Source of the DNA: Odontesthes bonariensis
Taxonomy: Eukaryota > Chordata > Actinopteri > Atheriniformes > Atherinopsidae
Direction of reading: 5' to 3'
Length of the DNA: 64,000 bases
Assembly (NCBI RefSeq): GCF_027942865.1
Contig: NC_134522.1
Location: forward strand, 29,933,349 to 29,997,348
Position numbers and translations under genes: made by a program. The notes under the pieces were generated by a model. That model was not told where the DNA came from, made no database searches, and saw only the letters and a list, made by a program, of their open reading frames with translations. Shown piece after piece: positions 1 to 10,400 of this stretch (its first letter is position 1; every line of letters starts with the position of its first letter).

Positions 1-283
1 ATTAGAACATTCTGGGGTTCTAATTCTGCACTTAGAGAAAGGGTCATGGAGTAAAGAGGTTTTTAAATCAAAACAAACATTTCTGTCCAGGCTTCTCATG
101 TGGGAAGCTGAAAATCTGCTATACTTGCACACACTCGTTCAGGTTCACAGTTCACACCAGTGAGCAGCTAACAACTACGTGAAAACAGCGTTATATAGTG
201 GCCATCCCCCTCTATATTCTCACCATTATCTGTTGGATTACCCATAATAAAAGTGGTGGTTCTTTGAACTCCAGCTACTTACA
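1..283. other. Unassigned window edge
   Basis: No recognised gene or repeat. The short open frames here have no protein-like features. Confidence 0.4.
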
Positions 284-774
284 CCTACTGGGTCGGGGTC
301 GAGTTGAGTTGAGTCGAGCCGAAAATGTGACATCTACAGACTGCAGGCAACTGATTGGCCAGGGAGTGATGTCACTGGATGAGTCATGAAAGCCACTCCT
401 TAACAAGAACCGGCAACAGCAACAGTTGGATTTTATGTATTCTGTGATCGTCAACAAGGTGGATTGCTAGACGCAAAGACATTGACCAAGCAGCAGGTAA
501 ACCTTTGCCTCGATGTCCTAAATTGTTGTGTCATGTTTGTGTCACATAAGACTGACATCACAGGACTTTTGGACCTCCTTGCTATAACGACCCCACCCAC
601 ATTGAGGTGGTTGTGAGTAAGTACTAGTGGAAAAGAGCTTAATGTTGCAGGAGAACTGCCTCATCGCACATCAGAATTGTGTATGTTAATGGAGGAACTG
701 AAGGCCCGTCTTCAGAGATAAATGCCCTTTTTCACCATGGCCTGACATGGCTTTCTTCATGGTCTTCTAATATG
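284..774. repeat. Duplicated repeat unit flanking tRNA genes (copy 1)
   Basis: This stretch, starting at the GAGTTGAGTCGAGCC-like motif near 300 and running to TTCTAATATG, is nearly identical to 11,140-11,630 and, inverted, to 37,840-38,330. A shorter relative is at 7,210-7,320. No coding frame is supported. The GAGTTGAG/CGAGCCGAAAA motif and the following CACTGATTGG.CAGGGAGTGATGTCAC motif recur beside the Myb-gene element at 13,150, which suggests a family of non-autonomous DNA transposon ends, but no clean inverted terminal repeats were delimited. The copy is broken at 771-774 by the ERV below, and its continuation is found after the 3' LTR at 6,939. Confidence 0.6.
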
Positions 775-859
775 TGTGGGAGAGGAATGTCATGACATTG
801 CCTAATTACATCGTGTGCCTTGTTGACTGGTTCATATGAATATTGTTGATAGTTAGAAT
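775..859 (+). mobile_element. ERV 5' LTR stub (truncated)
   Basis: The first 80-odd bases of the LTR seen complete at 6,631-6,938 start here at TGTGGGAGAGG directly after TATG. TATG also follows the 3' LTR at 6,939-6,942, so TATG is the 4-bp target duplication of the provirus, a length typical of gammaretrovirus-like integrations. Homology stops after GTTAGAA, where unrelated Harbinger-like sequence begins. The rest of the LTR and the primer binding site are not found before gag. The 5' LTR is therefore a stub and lacks the TATA box and polyadenylation signal of the 3' copy. Confidence 0.75.
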
Positions 860-1419
860 TATTTAAAACATTACAACAATACATGCCCAGTAATACTGTT
901 GTAATGTTTTAAATACTTGAACGCAGTTTTTCTAGAGAATATAATTGTTTTGTATATGGGATTATTCTCCATCGACTCTTTTGGGCTTTCACATGCGCGA
1001 GCCTACAACCAGCCGGTGAGTTACATGCTGTTTATAAAGTTGTTTTGTAACCTCCCCATGCCAGTAACGTGAGAACCATGCATATGGTTTTGATGGTAAG
1101 GTTTGTGAGTTTATTGTCGGATGGTTTATAAAGTGGTGTGACGTTTCTGCAGTGTGCAAGTTGTTGTTTTACGTGGAAGGGTTAGCGCTTGCCCCTTAGC
1201 CACCACGTATTAGCCTCGCATGACAGGGTGTGCGAACAGAGCGATCTCCACACAGGGAGCGCAGATTTGCACCTCTCTGTGTCCTACTATCAGTATTTGA
1301 CAACCTCTAGCAATGGAAACACGCTTCAAATGCCCCGGAGTTCCCCTTTAAATAAAACAGTTGCTTTAATTTTCAACACAAATGAGGTTCCTAATCAATC
1401 TAATATTTTTCATTCACAG

Positions 1420-1673
1420 ATGAATCCGAAGTGGCATCCGGGCAACCTGACCCGCGCGACGAATACGCGGCCCCGTCAACATCCGAAGCCTCTGCCTCTG
1501 CCTCTGCCCCCCGGTCTGCAGCGTCACACCGGCCAGCCGTGTTGACCACAGAGGTCCTAGAAAGACAAACAGAGATCGTGAAGTGGATGATGGCTTTAAC
1601 ACACACCATGCAATCTATCGACAGTACATTGAAAGACATAAATGAAACACTGAAGTCACAGAATAAATGCTGA
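1420..1673 (+). pseudogene. Terminal exon of a Harbinger partner (Myb-like) protein
   Basis: A pyrimidine-rich acceptor ending CATTCACAG at 1,419 precedes an open exon of about 84 codons ending in TGA at 1,673. It begins with an acidic Asp-Glu-Ser-Glu stretch, then a Ser/Ala-rich low-complexity linker, and ends in an amphipathic helix (ERQTEIVKWMMALTHTMQSI) close to the C-terminus. This layout matches the C-terminal part of the DNA-binding partner proteins that Harbinger elements encode beside their transposase. The upstream DNA-binding exons were not found nearby. Assignment rests on layout and the convergent transposase fragment, not on a conserved domain. Confidence 0.4.
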
Positions 1674-1719
1674 AAGAAATCGTTGTCCTCCTTTCTTTTT
1701 TCCTTGAATAACAGAATGC

Positions 1720-1911
1720 TTAACAAAAGTCAGAATAGCTGAATAAGTTCCTCTCTCCTCCTGAGCGCTCTTGGCTGTGCAGGCTGGTTGTATGGATCTC
1801 TGGGTACAGGGTCCCTGGATGTACATCTGGAAATGGCACTCCCTTTTTTTGGGCAATGTTATGGAGAACGTATATAGAAGGGTTCCCCCCGCAGCCGAGA
1901 GACAGATCCAC
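1720..1911 (-). pseudogene. Harbinger transposase C-terminal fragment
   Basis: Minus-strand reading gives a short frame with VLHNIAQKKGVPFPD, the motif that follows the last catalytic acidic residue in DDE_Tnp_4 (PIF/Harbinger) transposases. A comparable VVLHNIATIRGEQHP occurs in the Harbinger copy at 63.3 kb. No upstream catalytic region is present, so this is a remnant. It ends 47 bp from the end of the convergent partner exon. Confidence 0.5.
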
Positions 1912-2479
1912 AGATCCACCTGCCCTTTAGGAGCCCTTTACACCTCTCCACAGTGGCACGCGTGCGCGTATGCGCAGTGTTAAAGCGCCTCTCCTGTTCG
2001 GTGTGAGGGTGCGCGGTTGAATAATGAGCCATCACTCTTCCAATTACGGAGTTGTACTTGTTTATTTTTTTTATTTATTTAATTTGCGTTTATGTTTATA
2101 TTTATGTTGAAGTCAAATAAAACATGGGCCTTCTTTGAAGTGATAAGTCTGTAATTTTAACCTAGGGATTTGTTGCGACTCATGAGGCACGCACTAGTGA
2201 CGCTGCTGTTTATGTATGCTATTGCAGTCACCGCAAGTCAAAATGGAAAAGTGCATACACGGCCTCAGACCTGTCGTGGCGATTTCATCTTTTCCTGCGC
2301 TCATGGATTTGATAAATGCCAACCGATGCACAGAAAAGAACGTACACACGACCTACGCATGTTTTTCGTCTTACGCAAGTTTGATAAATGAGGGTCATTG
2401 TGTATGGATTGGATCGGAAGCATCCGGATGTGAGCAAAAGTTGGGGCAACGCCTTTAGCCTGAGTCACTTCAAACAGAG

Positions 2480-3175
2480 TAAGCATTAACTTAGCTTTCG
2501 ATTAGCAATAAATTAACATTGGGTAGCATTAGTAATACTATTGATTAGCAATAACTAACATAATTAGCATTGAGTAGCATAATTAGCATTGATTAGCATT
2601 GGTTAACAAGAAAGTTAGTATTGATTAGCAATAACTAGCATTGATTAGCGGTGATTAGCAATAATTAGCATTGAGTAGCATAATTAGCATTGGTTAACAA
2701 GGAAGCTAGTATTGATTAGCAATAAGTAGCATTGATTAGCAATAATTAGCATTGGTTAGCATTTGTTAGCATTTTGTTAGCAATAATTAGCATTGATCAG
2801 AAATACAATTAGCATTGATTAGCAATAGCAATAAGGCAAATGTTGGTTTAATTCTTAATTAGCAATAAGTTAGCATTAATTAGCAACTGCTAGGAAGCTA
2901 ACATCAATTGGCATTGGTTAGCAAACATTAACATTTGCAATAATAGTAACCTAACTCCAAACTAGAAATCAAAATAGCAACAAGCTAAATTAGCCTAACA
3001 TTGAATTAACATTGGTTTAATTTTGAAACCAACCTAGAACATAAGCTTTCAAAGCTAACATAGGCTAACCTTAACATTAGCATTGACAATATCCAATCCA
3101 ATAATTAGCTGCATCTAAGCTAAATTTAGCCGAGCATTAAATTAGCATTGATTAGAGTTAGTTTAATTTAAATTG
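2480..3175. repeat. Degenerate TTAGCATTGATTAGCAATAA tandem repeat (ERV leader)
   Basis: Dozens of imperfect copies of TTAGCAATAA and TTAGCATTGA follow each other with variable spacing. The tract gives way to an AT-rich segment and then the gag start codon, so it occupies the position of the ERV untranslated leader. A short related stretch (gttagcctaaattagagt) recurs at 5,020. No primer binding site was recognised in it. Confidence 0.7.
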
Positions 3176-3297
3176 ACTTTCAAGAGTTTCCCAAAAAAAG
3201 GGGGATAATGATAATCATAATAAAATAAAATTAGGGAAAAAATAATAATAAATAAGTAAATAGAAAGTCAAAAGAAGGGAACTAACTAGGTGAAACA

Positions 3298-4770
3298 ATG
3301 GATGTAACACCAACAATAACCATCAGCGCCAAGCATCCTGAACATTCCAAAGATATTAAAAAGATATCTAAAAAACGGGAAAAACGAACAAAAAATAATG
3401 TCTCACCCTGGCCAAAAGGTGGCACTTTCAGCGTAACTACCTGTAAGATTATGGAACAAAGGATTAAAGCTTACAAACCAAAGGACAAAAGCAAAAAGAG
3501 ACAGGAAAAGACAGAGCTTGAATTAAAAGTTTTACATTTCTTTGAAAATGCAGAGCTATATCCAACACTGCCAGGAGCAGTAAACATACAAGGAGAGTCT
3601 GAAATAAAAGATCACAAAATATCTCATGAACGTCCAGAACCACAAATAGCTACATCAAGCAGTCATGGAGCTCCTGAGCCAGACGCCGTCTGTAATTCAG
3701 ATCAGGCAAGGGGACAGCTCCCACAATATCAAAAATCACCAGAACTGGCACCTCCAGTTCAAAAGGCATCTTTTGAAGAACATAAGAGTCCAACAGCGTC
3801 AGCAGCGAGTTTGATAGAAATGACGCAGGGACAGTATGTGCCGTGGCAGATGCTCGACCTTGCGGGGCTGGTTGCTCGATTGCCGGATGTTCACACATTT
3901 GCAAGCAAATGGATAAGAGCTTTTGAACAAGAGACTGTGGATAAACTGTTGTCTGTGGGACACATTAAGGCAGTGTGGGCACTGTGTTTTGGAACTTCTA
4001 CCATGGAGGGCATTTTGAGACACAGTGAGAATGACTGGATGTTAAGCCACCGAGCTGATGGAACTGATTTTAATGCATATCGAGCTGCACTCTGGAGAGC
4101 GTTACGAGCTGAGTTTCCTGTAGGAGTGGACCTCGTAGCATTGAAGGGGGAGCCACTGTCAGAAACGAAGAGTCCGGCTGTGTACATTGCACAACAATTG
4201 AAGAAATGGAGACAAGAGTCTGAGGGAGAAATCGAGAAGAGCCCAGCTTGGGTGACATTGTTCAGAGTTTCCATCAAAGAGGCTCTGCCTGCCCCAGTTC
4301 AGGGGAGGCTGGAGGATGTGGTGGGGTTGAATTCAATGTCACACGGGCAATTCCGAGACCACGTGGTGCATGCAGTAAACAAATACAGAAAAGAACTGAA
4401 ACGGAAGGAGCAGGAGAAGGATATGCAAAGGGAACTTGCACGGTTGCAGTTAGAAGAACTGCAAGTGAAGCAAGAAGTACAAAATGAGGCCATGACAGCG
4501 GGGGCCGCTGAACAGCCATCACAGGGGCAAGTCCATCGTCGACCCTGTCAAAGGTCAAGAAGAGGTGCACCAGGTAGACGAAGGTCCACTGGAGCATGTT
4601 GGGCCTGTGGCGAGAGGGGACACTTTGTTTACAGCTGTCCCAGAGCACCGAGAAACCCGAGTGTTCGGCAGGACCGTGGCCAGTCCCTGCGGGGCGGAGC
4701 AAGTGGCCCGGCAGGTCCATGGCGTTCCTCTGGCAGAGGAATCCCAGTATTGGTTTACATTGACATATAG
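3298..4770 (+). CDS. gag: ERV Gag polyprotein (gammaretrovirus-like)
   Basis: An uninterrupted 490-codon frame. Residues 1-80 are Lys-rich (matrix-like), 110-180 are a Pro/Ser/Gln linker, and about 195-360 form a helical segment (VARLPDVHTFASKWIRAFEQ onward) placed like a capsid domain. A charged coiled-coil stretch (RKELKRKEQEKDMQRELARL) follows at about 360-400, then an Arg-rich segment and one CCHC knuckle (CWACGERGHFVYSCP, near residue 440), the nucleocapsid signature. The N-terminal Met follows an AT-rich leader. Protease and pol are not found downstream: the frame ends and the next viral sequence is env at 5,397. It is an endogenous copy in a defective provirus. The intact frame may mean recent insertion or chance. 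The class call rests on the single knuckle, the 4-bp target duplication and the right-arm integrase. Confidence 0.8.
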   Translation: MDVTPTITISAKHPEHSKDIKKISKKREKRTKNNVSPWPKGGTFSVTTCKIMEQRIKAYKPKDKSKKRQEKTELELKVLHFFENAELYPTLPGAVNIQGESEIKDHKISHERPEPQIATSSSHGAPEPDAVCNSDQARGQLPQYQKSPELAPPVQKASFEEHKSPTASAASLIEMTQGQYVPWQMLDLAGLVARLPDVHTFASKWIRAFEQETVDKLLSVGHIKAVWALCFGTSTMEGILRHSENDWMLSHRADGTDFNAYRAALWRALRAEFPVGVDLVALKGEPLSETKSPAVYIAQQLKKWRQESEGEIEKSPAWVTLFRVSIKEALPAPVQGRLEDVVGLNSMSHGQFRDHVVHAVNKYRKELKRKEQEKDMQRELARLQLEELQVKQEVQNEAMTAGAAEQPSQGQVHRRPCQRSRRGAPGRRRSTGACWACGERGHFVYSCPRAPRNPSVRQDRGQSLRGGASGPAGPWRSSGRGIPVLVYIDI

Positions 4771-5396
4771 AGGTAAGAAGTACACTTACACCAGACGTAC
4801 TCAAGGGTTTAAAAACCGCCCTCATGTGTGTCACTATCATTATTACAAAACAAAACAAAGTTTTTTTAATTTAAATGTGTCACTATTACACAATTTCTAA
4901 AATCTAAATGTAAATATGTCACTATTACAAAACAAAACAAAGTTTCTAAATTTAAAATTAAAAGGGCCACTATTACAAATTTCTAAAATTTAAACAAAAC
5001 AAGTTTCTAATTTTAGCATTGTTAGCCTAAATTAGAGTATCTATCTATCCCATAGGGAACTACTGATATATCTCCATCCCACGTGGAGGGAGTAAGTAAG
5101 CTCCATGTCCAAAACAAATAAATGAATAAATAAATAAAATTAAGAATTAAACAATTATGATCTTTTTTTGGGAGGATTATGTAATAAAATGTGCTTCCTC
5201 TGAAAGGAATCATGAAAAATCCAAAGATCAAAGGTTGAAAGCACAACTGGAGAGGACAAATGAGGCTAAGTTAGCCTTTGAAAGTTTGAAACAAAATTAG
5301 CAAAAGTCAACCAAAACGGGCAACACTAGACGATGAGAAGCCATTTTTCTTATATGTCTCCAATAGACACCATAAGATTTAAGAACTAATAAATCA
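4771..5396 (+). other. ERV internal deletion scar (pol and env SU missing)
   Basis: Between gag and env lies AT-rich, non-coding sequence with ACAAAACAAAG and TTAGC motifs and two tetranucleotide-like runs. There is no reverse transcriptase, RNase H, integrase or env surface unit. The right-arm copy keeps integrase and env sequence at the equivalent position, so the left provirus has lost its centre. Homology with the right arm begins at about 5,397. Confidence 0.6.
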
Positions 5397-5822
5397 GGGC
5401 TTGTAGCCTTTGGAGAACAACTACATGAGACGAGTATGATGGCTTGGTAGAACAGACAAGTTTTAGAATGAATATTAGAGGGAAAAGTGGTGTTTGCCAG
5501 ATGGTTGGGGAAAATGTTGTACATTTGTACCCGGGAACATGGGACGTTTACAACGGCCATGAAGAAGATCAGAGAACGGAAAGAGGAGCTGGAGAGTAAT
5601 GCTGGTGGGGGTGGATGGTGGTGGACTGGTCTGCTTGGGATTTTGGGAGAAGGGGGAGCGATGACAGTTAAAGCGGGAATAGCTCTATTGTTGATAGTGA
5701 TAATGGTCTCCCTATTGGTGTGTTGCATTATACCCATTCTGGGAAGGTGTTTGCTGCAAGTGATGTTCAAACAAACAGTGGAAGGAATCTGGAGGCAGAT
5801 GACCATGCCAGACCAAGTCTGA
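5397..5822 (+). pseudogene. env: ERV Env transmembrane-subunit remnant, left arm
   Basis: An open frame from 5,487 to 5,822 matches the right-arm frame at 41,867-42,202 with only about three amino-acid differences. It holds a short helical ectodomain piece (AMKKIRERKEELESNAGGGG), a Trp-rich juxtamembrane patch, and one strongly hydrophobic span (IALLLIVIMVSLLVCCIIPI) followed by a short cytoplasmic tail. This is the C-terminal end of a retroviral transmembrane subunit. The surface unit and cleavage region are absent from this copy, so it is a fragment. Confidence 0.7.
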
Positions 5823-6630
5823 GGACCCACGCATGGAAGAGCTGGCCAACGAGTGAAGGTTACCAACGGACGGTTCACAAGATTCTTTCCTCGAGTGTGG
5901 AACCAAGTTTAGCCTGGCAGGGAGAAGAGATGCTGAAGACCTCTTTGATTGGGAGTGACGTACTGGCGACCTCTCCTCCCAGAGTTGGCTTAGCAGTTCC
6001 AGACCAGCCGGACGGATGTTCGGCCAGGAGCAGACGACACCAGAGTACAGGAGATGGGACGGGACTGGAAAAGCCACATTACATTGCATTTTATTACTAT
6101 TGTTGTGTGATAATCCATAATTTTATGTATTGTACTTGGTACAAAACTGTGATTAATTCATTTGATGGTGGTGTATTCATTCTATGTGTATTATCAATCA
6201 GAACTAATCACTAATATATCCATTGCCAGTTGTGTTAGTCAACTGTTCGGGAGTGCGACCTTTGGTAAAGTGGTCGGTCGCCAAGTGGGGTGGGGCCGTA
6301 GGTGAGTTTTCCCAAAATAAGAACATGAGTTACGAAAGTAGCAGCCGGTGGGTTTTTCGCTCCTATGCACTGCGAACAGTGGACAAGTGTGATGGCGATG
6401 TTGAAATTTGTGTTATTGTCGAATTCATTTAATCATGCAATGTGATTCGGGTGCGTATATATATTCCTTTTCATTTATTCAAAATGTTCCCGTTGATTGA
6501 GAGTGTAGAATTATTAGAATAATTTAGTGTTGATTATTAATTAATTCTTAATTAACTATGTGGGATGATTTTCTTTCATTTTAGATTATTTCTTCATTAA
6601 ATCACTGATAAGTGATTTCAGGGGGGACTA
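5823..6630 (+). other. ERV env-to-LTR spacer with polypurine tract
   Basis: About 800 bp separates the env stop from the LTR, which is long. It is shared almost unchanged with 41,059-41,866. Just before the LTR is TTTCAGGGGGGACTA (6,617-6,630), a polypurine tract. Frames at 5,720-6,214 and 6,223-6,432 are open in both arms, but the near-identity of the arms makes that weak evidence for coding. Confidence 0.6.
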
Positions 6631-6938
6631 TGTGGGAGAGGAATGTCATGACAGTCCTCATGACATGGCCTAATTAGATTGTTTGCCTTGTTGACTGGTT
6701 CATATGAATATTGTTGATAGTTAGAATGAGCTTGTTTATGATTACGGCGAAAGCTAGGCGCCTCCAGAGAGGGCCACGTACGCTTGTTATGATCCAAGGC
6801 AGTATAAAAGGGTGTCGCAAAATTAGTTCTTTGGAGATCAGTGAACATTCTGTACGCATATTTGCTGTGACGGCTTGTTCAATAAATTCCCCAATGGAAG
6901 GCTGACCGACGCGTATTCGACTCCTTTTCTCCACAACA
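6631..6938 (+). mobile_element. ERV 3' LTR, left arm
   Basis: A 308-bp LTR bounded by TG (TGTGGGAGAG) and CA (CTCCACAACA). It carries a TATA-like AGTATAAAAGG near 6,804 and an AATAAA near 6,882, in the right order for U3-R-U5. It is preceded by a polypurine tract and followed by the target duplication TATG. The inverted counterpart is 40,756-41,058. Confidence 0.88.
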
Positions 6939-6968
6939 TATGCAAGTAAGATTTAAGCATGAAATTAA

Positions 6969-7080
6969 TGTCAGGAGTGGGATTTGAACCCACGTCTCCT
7001 TAATGGAGACCAGAAGTCCCTGTGCTAAGGAAGGAATGAAGCCTTGAGTCTGGCGCCTTAGACTGCTCGGCCATCCTGAT
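6969..7080 (-). tRNA. tRNA-Leu(CAA) with intron, left arm copy A
   Basis: Reading the minus strand gives a Leu-type tRNA: 7-bp acceptor (TCAGGA paired with TCCTGA), A-box TGGCCGAGCAGTCTAAGG, anticodon loop GACTCAAG with anticodon CAA, an intron of about 27 nt directly after the anticodon loop, a long variable arm and B-box GGTTCAAATCC. The 5'-most base is A where G would pair with C72, so position 1-72 is mismatched. Intron-containing tRNA-Leu(CAA) is the expected vertebrate form. The right-arm equivalent (39,124-39,222) is broken by a LINE. Confidence 0.85.
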
Positions 7081-7484
7081 ACCATTACTTCCCTGACTGT
7101 GTAAAATACGACAAACGTGAACCAAAATGCAAAACGCTACTCCACTTGACTATATTCGACTCAGGTTTTAGGGTCTTCCAAGAGGGAGTAACAGCTGGTA
7201 GCAGGTACATTTTTAGCACCTACACGGCAGGGATTCGAGTTGAGTCGAGCCGAAAATGTGAGATCTACAGACTGCAGGCCACTGATTGGCCAGGGAGTGA
7301 TGTCACTGGATGAGTAATGAATGCAAGAGAGGGCCAGAGGCCATGGGTCGTTATTCAGATTTTCCTTCTTTTGTTTTAAAGTGAATGATCATACTTGAGC
7401 AAAAAGGGAATACAGAAATGACATGAGCACAAAGAAAGGTAAACATAATGCTCTTGCGCAAGTTTGAATGTTTTTGATTCATAT
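7081..7484. repeat. Repeat flank between tRNA-Leu and LINE insertion
   Basis: Non-coding. It contains another copy of the GAGTTGAGTCGAGCC / CACTGATTGGCCAGGGAGTG motif family (7,230-7,310) and matches the right arm at 38,740-39,123 inverted. The right arm reads continuously through the point where the LINE interrupts the left arm (near 7,484). Confidence 0.6.
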
Positions 7485-10400
7485 TTATTTATATATATTA
7501 TATATATTATATTCATATTTATATCAATGTTCTAGAATGCGCTGCTGAGGGTGGCAGCACGTTGGAGTAGCTCTGTACCTCACATTCAGATTTTTCTTTT
7601 TTTTCTAAATTTCATTCCTGTTATTTCTTGGAAGAAATTGCATTTTTTGGACAACTGTTCCTTCCTGCCTTGGATGCTGTGCAGCTGGATTAATTTTTCC
7701 CAATACTTTTGTATATTTTACTCTTTTGTCATGATGCATAACCATAGCAACAAGGTGGTTTACAACAGGGAGCAGCTGAATAACATTGGAAAAGCAGAAA
7801 TAATTCGACAACTGAAGCCAGAAATCCCACTGGAATTGAAAAGGAGGCGTCGTGGATGCAGAGCAGGAGCAAAGAGGAGAGAAAGAAAGAAGAAGTTCAA
7901 ACCATCTCTGCCATCCTGCATCATGGGAAATGTAAGATCGTTAGCTAACAAGTTGGATGAACTTTTAGCCTTGATAAGGACTCAGCAAGAATATCGGGAA
8001 TGTAGCATTATGTGTTTTACTGAGACATGGCTACAAGATCATATACCCGACTCCAGCGTCTCTCTGCCGGGCTTCCTGACTGTACGAGCAGATCGAGATA
8101 TAAAGAGTAGCAGGAAAAGGAAAGGGGGTGGATTGGCAGTGCTTGTCAACAACAGATGGTGTCACCCAGGACATGTTACTGTGAAGAGTCGTCTCTGCAG
8201 TCCTGACATTGAACTATTGGCAGTAAGTTTTCGTCCATATTATTTGCCAAGAGAGTTCACCAGTGTTGTTTTGGTGGATGTTTACATTCCACCCTCAGCT
8301 GTTGCCGACACTGCATGTGATGTCATCAGTTCCGTTGTTGCTAAGATACAGACTCAACACCCCAATTCTTTTGTGGCAATATCTGGTGATTTTAATCATG
8401 CCTCACTCTCTGCTACACTGCCAACTTTTCAACAGTTTGTCAGCTGCTCTACCAGAGAAAACAAGACATTGGATTTGTTTTACACAAATGTCAAGGATTC
8501 ATACATTTCCAAATCAAGACCTCCCCTGGGAAAATCAGATCACAACCTTGTTTTTCTCTGTTCAGCGTATAAACCCCTTGTCCAGAGACTACCTGTCACA
8601 AAAAGGACTGTTAGAAAGTGGTCAGAGGAAGCTGAAGAAGCCTTACAGGGTTGTTTTGATGCAACCGATTGGATTTCTCTTTGTAAGCCACATGGAGAGG
8701 ACATTAATGCCATGACTGAGTGTGTGACTGACTATATAAACTTCTGTGTGGACAACACCATCCCCACCAGAACAGTGAGATGCTTCCCTAATAACAAACC
8801 CTGGATCACCAGTGAGCTAAAGGAACTATTGAACAGGAAAAAAAGAGCCTTTAGGGAGCGAGACAGGGAGTTACTGAGGAGTATACAGAAGCAGCTCAAA
8901 GTCAAGATCAGAGAGAGCAAGGAGGTGTATAGAAAGAAGCTTGAGAGTAAACTGCAGAGGAACAATATCAGAGATGTGTGGTCAGGAATGAAGAAGATCA
9001 CAGGCCTCAAGCAGAGGGAGGATCGGATGGATGGAAGTCTGGACAGAGCAAATGAGCTGAACACATTCTTCAACAGGTTCAGTTCAGGAACAAGCTCACC
9101 ATCCTCCCCTCCTGTTCCCAGCCAAAGAGACATCCCACCCTCCTCTGACCCACAGCTTTCCTGTAACATCTCCACCTCCACCTCAGTCATGGATTCTTCT
9201 GCTTCCACTAGTTTGTCATCAACCCAATCAGGAGATGCTGCTGTCCCCTTTGCCTCCCCCTCCCACTTTTCTGTTTCTAGAAGTCAGGTGAAGAGGCAGT
9301 TGGAAAGACTGAACCGGAACAAGGCTGCAGGTCCAGATGGTGTCAGCCCCCGAGTCCTGAAGGCCTGTGCAGAGCAGCTCTGTGGGATTCTGCAACACCT
9401 TTTCAACCTTAGCTTGACCCAAGAGAAGGTACCACTGTTGTGGAAGACATCCTGTCTGGTTCCGGTACCAAAGAAAACCCACCCTTCAGATATCAATGAC
9501 TACAGACCTGTTGCCCTGACATCCCACATCATGAAGGTCCTGGAGAGACTCCTGTTGACCCACCTGTGTAAGCAAACCAGCACATATCAGGACCCCCTGC
9601 AGTTTGCTTATCGCCATGGAGTTGGAGTTGAAGACGCTATCATACACCTGCTTCAACAAACCCACTGTCATCTGGACAAAGCAGGCAGCACTGTGAGGAT
9701 CATGTTCTTTGATTTCTCCAGTGCATTTAACACAATCCAGCCTGATCTGCTTAGTCTGAAACTCCAGAAGACTCAGGTGGAGGCCTCAACAATCACCTGG
9801 ATTAATGACTACCTGACAAACAGACCACAGTTTGTCAGACTGAAGAATTGTGTGTCTAACCAGGTGATCAGCAGCACAGGAGCACCACAAGGGACTGTAC
9901 TCTCACCATTCCTTTTCACTCTGTACACTTCAGACTTCCAGTACAAGTCAGACTCCTGTCATCTACAGAAATATTCAGATGACTCTGCAGTGGTCGGGTG
10001 TATCAGAGATGGACAAGAAGCTGAGTACAGAGAGCTGGTGGACCGCTTTGTGGCATGGTGTGGGAACAATCATCTCATCTTGAATGTTAACAAAACAAAG
10101 GAGATGATTGTAGATTTCAGGAGAAACAAGGTCAGATCAAACCCTGTTTCCATCATGGGAGAAGAAGTGGAGGTGGTTGAGGAATATAAATACCTTGGTG
10201 TTCATGTGGACAACAGACTGGACTGGAGACACAACAGTGAAGCAATCTACAAGAAAGGACAGAGCAGACTGTACTTCTTGAGGAAGCTAAGGTCCTTCAA
10301 GGTTTGCAACAAGATGTTGCAGATCTTCTACAAGTCTGTTGTTGAGAGCGTCATTTCCTCTTGTGTCATCTGTTGGGGCAGCAGCATCAGAACCAGGGAC

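Larger units (their letters stand above)
860..2460. mobile_element. PIF/Harbinger-like DNA transposon remnant
   Basis: The region separates the LTR stub from the ERV leader. It contains a terminal exon of a plus-strand Myb-partner-like protein (1,420-1,673) converging on a minus-strand transposase C-terminus (1,720-1,911), the usual convergent gene order of PIF/Harbinger elements. The outer sequence near 2,330-2,400 (acgcaagtttgataaatgag) resembles Harbinger sub-terminal sequence, and a short inverted repeat (ATTACAACA...TGTTGTAAT) lies at 870-910. Element ends and target duplication were not resolved, so limits are approximate. Confidence 0.45.

Noticed and set aside
198..457. Two overlapping short frames near the window start
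   Set aside because: They lie in the repeat unit shared with 11.2 kb and 38.2 kb, where the frames are not conserved.
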